A stretch of DNA of 5,248 bases from Oscillospiraceae bacterium. Its GTDB lineage: Bacteria; Bacillota; Clostridia; Oscillospirales; Acutalibacteraceae. The position numbers and the translations under genes were made by a program. Numbering within the stretch: position 1 is the stretch's first letter; every line of letters begins with the position of its first letter. The stretch lies in assembly GCA_029012165.1 (NCBI GenBank), contig JAQXLO010000013.1, positions 1 through 5,248 of the forward strand, in the 5' to 3' direction. Below the pieces are notes generated by a model. It was not told where the DNA came from, did no database searches, and worked only from the letters and a program-made list of their open reading frames with translations. Positions 1-5,248 of this stretch are shown in pieces.

Positions 1-28
1 CTGAATAAAAGAAAGAGGTGCAACAATT

Positions 29-769
29 ATGATTCAAGTAACCGTTTGGGTAGAGAGCGACAAGGCGCATTTCTCTGACAGCGTCCTCGCCGTTTACCCC
101 GAGGGCATGGCACAGACCATTGCCGATTTTTTGAACAAAAATGAGGACATGACCGCCAGAGCGGTGACGCTGGACGACCCGGAGTACGGTCTGCCGGACG
201 ACGTGCTGAACAATACGGACGTTCTGCTCTGGTGGGGACACGGTCGTCACCACCTCGTCCCGGACGAACTGGTGGACAAAATCTACACCCGGGTGATGCG
301 GGGCATGGGTTTTATCCCCCTGCACTCCGCCCACTTCTCCAAGCCCTTCATCAAGCTCATGGGTACCTCCTGCCGTTTGCAATGGCGTGAGGGCGACCGG
401 GAACGCCTGTGGTGCGTCCTGCCCTCCCACCCCATCGCAGAGGGCTTCGGCGGAGAGTACGACTATTTAGACATCCCGCAGGAGGAGATGTACGGCGAGC
501 ACTTCGACATCCCTCAGCCGGACGAATTGGTTTTCCTCGGCTGGTTCAAGGGCGGCGAGCTGTTCCGCTCCGGCTGCTGCTGGTACAAGGGTTTCGGCAA
601 GGTCTTTTACTTCCAGCCCGGTCATGAGACCAATCCCACCTTCCACATTCCCGGTGTACAGCGCATTCTGACCAACGCCGTGCGCTGGGCAAAGTCGGAG
701 ATTCGGGAGGGTGAGCTGGACGCTCCCCACGCAAAAGCCGCACCCGAATCCGCTTGGATCGGAAAATAA
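29..769 (+). CDS. ThuA-family (trehalose utilization-like) protein
   Basis: This 246-aa protein has no signal peptide or membrane segment and is probably cytosolic. It resembles the ThuA family, which has a class I glutamine amidotransferase-like fold and is linked to sugar catabolism; its exact reaction is not settled. Family signatures in order are VLLWWGHGRHH (65-75), GFIPLHSAHFSKPF (94-107), GTSCRLQWR (112-120), HPI (134-136), EEMYGEHFDIPQPDE (152-166), GGELFRSG (175-182) and FQPGHETNPTFH (195-206). The His/Trp/Gly-rich motifs and the length fit a complete single-domain member. The ATG start is supported by AGAGGTG at 14-20, eight bases upstream. Stop codons at 2-4 and 6-8 suggest that a preceding gene could end just before it, so it may lie inside a longer operon. 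The carrier gene follows after 17 bp. Trehalose as the substrate is not implied; relatives often sit beside Gfo/Idh/MocA-type sugar dehydrogenases, none of which is visible here. Confidence 0.9.
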   Translation: MIQVTVWVESDKAHFSDSVLAVYPEGMAQTIADFLNKNEDMTARAVTLDDPEYGLPDDVLNNTDVLLWWGHGRHHLVPDELVDKIYTRVMRGMGFIPLHSAHFSKPFIKLMGTSCRLQWREGDRERLWCVLPSHPIAEGFGGEYDYLDIPQEEMYGEHFDIPQPDELVFLGWFKGGELFRSGCCWYKGFGKVFYFQPGHETNPTFHIPGVQRILTNAVRWAKSEIREGELDAPHAKAAPESAWIGK

Positions 770-776
770 CCGCTTC

Positions 777-782
777 GGGGGT
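777..782 (+). promoter_or_regulatory. Weak ribosome binding site for the YfcC-type carrier
   Basis: GGGGGT lies four bases before the ATG at 787. It is a short, imperfect SD, but better than anything in front of the alternative TTG at 754, so it helps choose the start. Part of it (777-779) can pair with 743-745 at the end of the ThuA gene, which would be compatible with translational coupling. Confidence 0.4.
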
Positions 783-786
783 CTGC

Positions 787-2289
787 ATGAGTCAAACAAA
801 CACTGCCCCTGCACAGGGACAAGGACTACAGCTGAACAAAAAAACCGTCATCTTCATCACGTCCGCCATTCTTGCGATCATGGTTTTGGTCGGCGTGCTG
901 ACGCAGGTCATTCCCCGGGGCGAATACCGCACGGACGAAAGCGGTGCCATCATCGCTCTGGACGAAAACGGAAACTCTACATACCGGGAGATGGATTTCC
1001 GTCTGCCGTTTTGGAAAACCTTTACCGCACCCATCGAGGTATTCGGCTCCTCCGATGCCATGACGGGCGTTGCCATTATCCTGTTCATCGTCCTCATCGG
1101 CGGCACATTTCTGCTGCTGGACAAGAGCAATGTGCTCAACTACCTTATGGCGGTGATCGTCCGCAGATTTGCCAAACGCAAATATCTGCTTTTGCCCGTG
1201 GTCATTTTCGTGATGATGCTCCTGTCCTCCGTCGTCGGCATTTTGGAGGAAAGCATCACCATCACGCCCCTGTGCGTGGCCATCTGTCTGGCGCTGGGAT
1301 GGGACTCGCTGGTCGGTATCAGCATCAGCGTTATCGCCATCGCCTTCGGCTACTCAGCTGCCACATTCAACCCCTTTAACGTGGTTCTGGTACAGTCCAT
1401 GGCGGGGCTGCCGATCTTCAGCGGTCTTGGATATCGCATTTTGGTTTTCATCGGCATCTATGCCCTGCTGATCGGCTACGTGATCCTGTACGCCAAAAAG
1501 ATCGAGAAAAATCCGAAAAAGTCCATGGTCTGGGAGAGCGATGCCGCCCTGCGGGAAAAATACGCCTCGGCATTGGACCCGTCCCTTGCAGAGAATCCGC
1601 TTCTCAAAAAGGCGACCTCCACCTTTGTCGGCTGTATTGCAGGCGTCCCGGTGCTGGCGGTGCTCAGCTTTGCGGCACAGCGGATCGAAGCCATCCCTGC
1701 GTCCGTGCGGGAGTACATCAGCTATGCTCCCATGGTGGGCATGGCGGTGCTGTTCACCGTCGGCGGTCTTCGTGCCGCCTATATCACGGGAATTCGGGGC
1801 AAGGCGCTGTCCTCCGGCTTTGCGCAGGGCGCCAAGACCATTGCACCCATCGCCCCGCTGATCATTTTCGTCATGGCGATCACCTTCCTGATGCGGGAGG
1901 GCAAGATCGTGGACACCATCCTGTACCACCTGTACAACGGCATCTCCGGCTTTTCCGCCATCGGTTCCTTGCTGCTGATTGCCGGCTTCGTGCTGATTCT
2001 CGAATTCTTCGTCGGCAGCGGCACCGCCAAGGCGTTTCTCGTCATGCCCCTGATCCTGCCCCTTGCCCACATGATCGGCATCACCGAACAGACCATTGTC
2101 CTTGCCTTCACCATTGCGGACGGCTTCGGCAACATCCTCTATCCCACCAGTGGCGTTATGCTGATCGCCATCGGCATTGTGGGCGTTTCCTACGGCAAAT
2201 ATATGCGCTATATGTGGAAGCTGTTTTTGGCGGAGTTCGCCTTCAGCGCACTGATGCTGGCAGGCGCCGTGATGATCGGGTACTCATAA
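787..2289 (+). CDS. YfcC/DcuC-type (C4-dicarboxylate anaerobic carrier family) membrane transporter
   Basis: This is a 500-aa polytopic inner-membrane carrier with about 12 hydrophobic segments, for example near 20-42, 92-111, 132-152, 161-187, 214-236, 278-297, 314-334, 351-369, 385-410 and 475-498. Two conserved re-entrant-like motifs mark the YfcC group: GYSAATFNPFN with QSMAGLP (188-209) in the first half, and GSGTAKAFLVMPLILPLA (410-427) followed by DGFGNILYPTSGV (445-457) in the second. The length matches E. coli YfcC (about 506 aa). Automatic annotation calls such proteins C4-dicarboxylate carriers or basic amino-acid antiporters; the substrate here is unknown. The ATG at 787 is preferred. 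The frame also opens at a TTG at 754, but that has no SD and would overlap the ThuA gene. The 17-bp gap suggests co-transcription with the ThuA gene. The stop codon overlaps the end of the convergent lipoprotein gene. Confidence 0.88.
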   Translation: MSQTNTAPAQGQGLQLNKKTVIFITSAILAIMVLVGVLTQVIPRGEYRTDESGAIIALDENGNSTYREMDFRLPFWKTFTAPIEVFGSSDAMTGVAIILFIVLIGGTFLLLDKSNVLNYLMAVIVRRFAKRKYLLLPVVIFVMMLLSSVVGILEESITITPLCVAICLALGWDSLVGISISVIAIAFGYSAATFNPFNVVLVQSMAGLPIFSGLGYRILVFIGIYALLIGYVILYAKKIEKNPKKSMVWESDAALREKYASALDPSLAENPLLKKATSTFVGCIAGVPVLAVLSFAAQRIEAIPASVREYISYAPMVGMAVLFTVGGLRAAYITGIRGKALSSGFAQGAKTIAPIAPLIIFVMAITFLMREGKIVDTILYHLYNGISGFSAIGSLLLIAGFVLILEFFVGSGTAKAFLVMPLILPLAHMIGITEQTIVLAFTIADGFGNILYPTSGVMLIAIGIVGVSYGKYMRYMWKLFLAEFAFSALMLAGAVMIGYS

Positions 2290-3768
2290 TTTTGCCTTGA
2301 AAACAAAATACACACTCGTTACGGCATCTTGCGGGGCAACCGTGAAGATGCTGTAATTTTTTCCCAGCTCCAGTACGGCGTGCAGTCTCGCCTCCAAATC
2401 CCCCGCCTTGCCCGAAAGGTCGGTCAGCGTCTGCAGTGCGCCGCTCTCCACGATCCCCTGCACCGACTGCAAAAGTGCGGAAAACTGCGTGATGGTGCCG
2501 TTGTCCGACAATGTCGTCAGGGTGTTCAGCCACTGCGCATTCTCTTCCACGGCGGCGGTCAGCGCCTGTAAACTCTCCATCGTCCCGGGCAGTGCCTGCA
2601 CAGATGCACGCACTTCGTCGCTGTTCAGCTCCGTGAGCAGGCTGGTGATAACGGGAATCAGATCCGTAAATGCCGCCGATACGGCGCCCATGTCTGTAAT
2701 CAGCGCCACAAACGTGGGATCCTCCAGCAGGGACAGATACTCCTCCATGGAGGTGGCGGTGAGGGAATCCAGAGTTTGCTGCAAAAGCTGCGCATTTTCC
2801 GCCGTCATATATTTTTGCAGTACGTGTAGCAGCGGCTGTACCGTTTCAAAACTGCGCATGGCTTTCGCCGCCGTCTGAAAAAGCGTGACGCTCTCGGGCG
2901 CCGTTTGTAAAAAACCCTGCACATCCCCGTTCTGCCCAAAGTCTTTCAGCGCCATGAGCAGTTCCGAGAAATCCAACTCCGGCAGATCCAGTGCGCCGAA
3001 CACTGAGGAAACCGCTTCGGAAAGCTTGGCTGTGGACAGCGGCACCATGGCAAAATACAGGTCGGTCAACGAAAACTTATCCGTCTCAAAGCTTATGGAA
3101 AACCGTTCAGGCAGAAGCTCTTTTTCAAAGTCCAGACTTTTGTTCATGCCCGGCAGCAACACGCCGAAGGCAATGTCCTTGTTCCCGTCCCCTAAGGATG
3201 CGCCGTTCGTCACCTGCAATGTGTGCGCATTCTCGATAACTGCACCGCCGACCACCAAAAATGGCGTATAGAGATTGCCGTGCCGCTGTGTATTTTCCGC
3301 AGTAACCTCTATGCGCACCGTTCCCGCCTTTCCCCGCAGTGCGCCGATTTCCACCGGTGCGCCGTTGAGGAAGTACGTGATTTGCAGTTCCACCGGCAGC
3401 TGTTTGTTGGTCTTGCCCGTATAGTACAGCTGGTTGGACTGCATATGCCACGTGACGTTTACACCGTCGATCTGTGCCTTTTCCGGGCCTTTTACATTCT
3501 CTATATTCTCCAAAAAGGTGATGTCCTCCACCCGCACCTGCGGTGCATCGGTAATCAGCCGGTCGGTCACCTCTATGGACTGCACTGCACCCGAGGCGGA
3601 CAGGGTAACAAACACCGCCTCCTTTTTGGCGAGCGTTGCGGGCAGATCCGTAAATGTCGGCTGCTGTGCTTCGGGTGCGGACGGCTTTTCCTGCTCGGGT
3701 GTTTTGCCGCAGGACGCCGTCAGACAAACCAGCACCATAACCAATATGCAACACAATATCTTTTTCAC
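2284..3768 (-). CDS. Uncharacterised lipoprotein of a Clostridia family
   Basis: This is a 494-aa exported lipoprotein. It has a lysine-led N-terminus, a hydrophobic core (4-16) and a lipobox LTAS-C with the lipidated cysteine at 20, followed by a Pro/Glu/Gln-rich linker (about 22-40). The region 43-245 looks like beta-rich domains: a KKEAVFVTLSASGAVQSIEV segment (48-67), an ENIENVKGPEKAQIDG segment (87-102), LYYTGKTNKQLPVELQITYFLNG (114-136), LRGKAGTVRIEV (144-155), LYTPFLVVGG (166-175) and LLPGMNKSLDFE (204-215). From memory, this order is typical of an uncharacterised family in Clostridia; its role is unknown. Residues 245-465 are helical and rich in Leu, Ala and Gln, and the end (SVYFVFKA, 485-492) again resembles family C-termini. 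There is no second membrane segment, so anchoring is by lipid alone. The start is GTG, fixed by a strong SD. The gene follows a terminator and overlaps the convergent carrier gene by 6 bp. Confidence 0.82.
   Translation of the reverse strand: MKKILCCILVMVLVCLTASCGKTPEQEKPSAPEAQQPTFTDLPATLAKKEAVFVTLSASGAVQSIEVTDRLITDAPQVRVEDITFLENIENVKGPEKAQIDGVNVTWHMQSNQLYYTGKTNKQLPVELQITYFLNGAPVEIGALRGKAGTVRIEVTAENTQRHGNLYTPFLVVGGAVIENAHTLQVTNGASLGDGNKDIAFGVLLPGMNKSLDFEKELLPERFSISFETDKFSLTDLYFAMVPLSTAKLSEAVSSVFGALDLPELDFSELLMALKDFGQNGDVQGFLQTAPESVTLFQTAAKAMRSFETVQPLLHVLQKYMTAENAQLLQQTLDSLTATSMEEYLSLLEDPTFVALITDMGAVSAAFTDLIPVITSLLTELNSDEVRASVQALPGTMESLQALTAAVEENAQWLNTLTTLSDNGTITQFSALLQSVQGIVESGALQTLTDLSGKAGDLEARLHAVLELGKNYSIFTVAPQDAVTSVYFVFKAKL
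2319..2362 (+). terminator. Intrinsic terminator of the ThuA-carrier operon, inside the opposing gene
   Basis: The left arm 2319-2330 (TTACGGCATCTT) pairs with the right arm 2345-2356 (AAGATGCTGTAA) over 12 bp with a single G-U. A further CGG/CCG pairing (2332-2334 with 2340-2342) is possible inside the loop. Six T follow directly (2357-2362). It starts 30 bases after the carrier stop codon and reads correctly only on the plus strand; on the minus strand no U-tract follows the hairpin directly. It lies entirely within the coding sequence of the minus-strand lipoprotein (codons about 469-484). Confidence 0.8.
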
Positions 3769-3773
3769 TTGCG

Positions 3774-3781
3774 CACCTCCT
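3774..3781 (-). promoter_or_regulatory. Strong Shine-Dalgarno for the lipoprotein gene
   Basis: On the minus strand AGGAGGTG lies five bases before the GTG codon at 3768-3766. This near-perfect anti-16S match decides the GTG start, and the signal peptide begins directly after it. Confidence 0.85.
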
Positions 3782-3806
3782 TTTTCCTATTATCTGTCTG
3801 ACGCAG

Positions 3807-3842
3807 AAAAAAATACACCCCGGCGGAATTTCCGTCAGGGTG
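3807..3842 (-). terminator. Intrinsic terminator after the surface-protein gene
   Basis: Read on the minus strand, positions 3842-3832 pair with 3826-3816. The stem is CACCCTGACGG against CCGCCGGGGTG, with one G-U and one A-C mismatch, around a five-base loop (AAATT). The bases TA and then seven T (3813-3807) follow. The hairpin begins 11 bases after the surface-protein stop codon. On the plus strand no T-tract follows it, so it works in one direction only. Confidence 0.8.
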
Positions 3843-3853
3843 CATCGGCACAG

Positions 3854-5248
3854 TTAAAAAAACAGGTGCCGCAATGCCTGAAACCAAGCCAACACTTTTT
3901 CCAGATACTTTTGCAGTTCTATCACAAAACGATACTTGCCGCAGAAAATGCACCGTCCCTTTTCGATTTGGTGCGGCACGGTCGGCAAGGGCTCCGTGCG
4001 CAGGACTGCGCCGCATTCCGTACAGCGGTATGCCGCACTGCCCTCCTGCCGGCAGGTCGGCGCCGTCTCGACCTGCGCCTCGCCCTCGGTATGCGCCGCC
4101 AGGGGAAGTGCAGTCTGTGTACATCCGAGAAGCAGGTCGCACACGGAACAGTATTGTGTATCGATCGTATACCCCGCCGCAGAGCAGCTGGACGGCACGC
4201 AGTCCGTCCGCACGGCGGGAACGTGGGTATGTGCCGCCGTTTCGCTGTCGGCAACAAGGGTGTAGATCAGCGGCGCCTGTTCGCCCCTTTGCACCACAAT
4301 GCGGATCATGCCCTTGTCCGGGGACGTGAGATACGTCCGCTCTGTACCGCGTGCGTTGTTGATATAGACGTTGGCATCCTGTGCCGTGGACACGGAAATA
4401 TCCAGCGGTGCGTCCATCTTGACCGAATACACCTTTTTATCGCTGTGCAGAACCATTTCGCTGTCCCCGATTTTGACCGTCACCGGCACGTCCGTAATAC
4501 CGACCGCCGTATCCGCCGGCTTTGTGCGCACCACGCAGTTGACCTCCGTGGACTTTTCGCCCAGAATGCCTGCATGAATGAAGGAACAGGTCTGCACCTT
4601 GATATAGTGCACTTGCAGCTTGGAGGCATCCACCGGCAGACCGTTTGCATCCACTGCCCACTGCAGGTCGAAGCCGTCGCCGTAGCCGTTGTAATCGGCG
4701 GCATAGGGATTGCCCACCGGCGTCAAAATCAAGGATACGTCCTCCCCTGTACCGACCGAAGCGGTGGCATTGGAATGCACATCCGCATAGCCCCACCGGG
4801 GGAACGCTGCACAGCTGCTGCTTTCCGCACCGTCGCCGTGCTTGCCGTTTGCCCCGTAAAGGCGTGTGCCGCTGACAGTCAGCGTTTCGCCAAACGCCGT
4901 ATGCAAGGGGTACAGGGACGGGTCGGGATAAGTATACGGCGCAAAGCCGGCGCTCAAAGTGCCGCTGTTGCCGAAGCTGTCCGTATAGGTGCACGCACCG
5001 CCGGACGCCGATTTTTCATAGGTCACGGTATAGTTCCACGCCGCTTTTTCGTCGTAGTGCTCCGAGCCTGCCAGCGTGTACCACACTTTGCCGTCCTCGG
5101 AAACCTGCACCTCCCCCGGCTCCGAAAAGCTTGCGCCGTTGTTGGCGTTGCCGAACACCGTGAAATCGATCCCGTAGGGGTTGCGAGGATCGTCCACAAT
5201 AGCTTTCTCGTAGTAATAAGTGATATTGCCGCCGAAACTGCCCAGCGA
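3854..5248 (-). CDS. Secreted cell-surface protein with C-terminal Cys/His repeats (partial, N-terminus outside window)
   Basis: The C-terminal 464 residues are present; the frame stays open through the right edge, so the start and any signal peptide lie beyond 5248. Residues 1-235 form one module. It opens SLGSFGGNIT, continues NPYGIDFTVFGN (23-34), EPGEVQVSEDGKVWYTLAGS (43-62), and closes GYGDGFDLQWAVDANGLPVD (188-207) and YIKVQT (215-220). I recognise this pattern from extracellular proteins of Clostridia and Bacteroidetes that lack a settled function. Residues 246-333 look like a second beta-sandwich. Residues 342-436 hold Cys/His repeats with CSVC (367-370), CTEC (409-412) and CIFC (433-436). 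The tail (441-464) is a short amphipathic, aromatic-rich helix; no LPXTG sorting signal is present. A terminator follows 11 bases after the stop. The function is unknown; binding of a ligand or surface polymer is an inference only. Confidence 0.8.
   Translation of the reverse strand, partial: SLGSFGGNITYYYEKAIVDDPRNPYGIDFTVFGNANNGASFSEPGEVQVSEDGKVWYTLAGSEHYDEKAAWNYTVTYEKSASGGACTYTDSFGNSGTLSAGFAPYTYPDPSLYPLHTAFGETLTVSGTRLYGANGKHGDGAESSSCAAFPRWGYADVHSNATASVGTGEDVSLILTPVGNPYAADYNGYGDGFDLQWAVDANGLPVDASKLQVHYIKVQTCSFIHAGILGEKSTEVNCVVRTKPADTAVGITDVPVTVKIGDSEMVLHSDKKVYSVKMDAPLDISVSTAQDANVYINNARGTERTYLTSPDKGMIRIVVQRGEQAPLIYTLVADSETAAHTHVPAVRTDCVPSSCSAAGYTIDTQYCSVCDLLLGCTQTALPLAAHTEGEAQVETAPTCRQEGSAAYRCTECGAVLRTEPLPTVPHQIEKGRCIFCGKYRFVIELQKYLEKVLAWFQALRHLFF
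3941..4225 (-). repeat. Tandem Cys/His repeats (zinc-knuckle-like) in the surface protein
   Basis: There are two full units and one short unit within the protein. Unit 1 is residues 342-385 (bases 4094-4225) with H342, C355, C367 and C370. Unit 2 is residues 386-425 (3974-4093) with H386, C399, C409 and C412. The short unit 3 is residues 426-436 (3941-3973) with H426, C433 and C436. In both full units the His-to-first-Cys spacing is 13, followed 10-12 residues later by CxxC. The pattern is common at the ends of secreted clostridial proteins. Metal binding is plausible but not shown. Confidence 0.65.

Noticed and set aside
754..786. TTG at 754 as the start of the carrier gene
   Set aside because: No SD precedes it, it would overlap the ThuA gene by 16 bases, and the extra 11 residues are not needed for a full-length carrier.
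1354..2070. Long minus-strand open frame (238 codons) opposite the carrier gene
   Set aside because: Its translation is rich in Gln, Gly, His and Asp with no recognisable motif, and it mirrors the codons of a well-supported membrane carrier; long antisense frames are common in GC-rich genes.
2319..2362. The same hairpin as a minus-strand terminator for the lipoprotein gene
   Set aside because: On the minus strand the stem is followed by CGAGTGTG before any T-run, and it lies before the stop codon, so it would truncate the message.
3789..3794. GATAAT as the -10 box of a lipoprotein promoter (minus strand)
   Set aside because: No acceptable -35 hexamer lies 16-18 bases upstream, where the terminator U-tract sits, and transcription would start almost on the SD. 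It is kept only as a possibility in the findings.
3223..3801. Plus-strand open frame (192 codons) opposite the lipoprotein gene
   Set aside because: It is antisense to a protein with a clear signal peptide, lipobox and SD, and shows no domain or RBS of its own. Shorter plus-strand frames at 2408-2878 and 2885-3271 were rejected for the same reason.
3854..5197. GTG at 5197-5195 as the start of the surface protein
   Set aside because: The frame stays open to the window edge and the 17 residues upstream (SLGSFGG onwards) belong to the conserved module, so the true start lies outside the window.

Overview
The window looks like chromosomal DNA from an anaerobic Gram-positive of the Clostridia, perhaps an Oscillospiraceae/Ruminococcaceae-type gut bacterium. 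This is an inference from four things: a near-perfect Shine-Dalgarno (SD) in front of a GTG-started lipoprotein, intrinsic terminators with U-tracts, GC-rich third codon positions, and protein families typical of that group. No rRNA, tRNA, CRISPR array, insertion sequence or phage gene was seen.

Layout: two plus-strand genes meet two minus-strand genes tail to tail. On the plus strand (29-2289) a ThuA-family protein is followed 17 bp later by a YfcC/DcuC-type membrane carrier. They probably form one operon whose promoter lies left of the window, and they fit a catabolic module (a carrier plus a ThuA-type accessory protein); the substrate cannot be read from sequence. On the minus strand a secreted surface protein (3854 to beyond the right edge, N-terminus missing) is followed, after a clear intrinsic terminator (3807-3842), by a 494-aa lipoprotein (2284-3768) of an uncharacterised family that I recognise from Clostridia.

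The most notable structure is at the convergent junction. The carrier and lipoprotein genes overlap by 6 bp at their stop codons, so there is no intergenic space. A strong plus-strand intrinsic terminator (12-bp stem followed by six T, 2319-2362) lies inside the last codons of the lipoprotein gene. That DNA therefore encodes protein on one strand and probably ends the carrier transcript on the other.

The two minus-strand genes both encode exported proteins: one lipid-anchored, the other extracellular with Cys/His repeats that resemble zinc knuckles. Whether they work together is unknown. I see no wholly new system here. The best leads are the embedded terminator, the uncharacterised lipoprotein family and the Cys/His-repeat surface protein.
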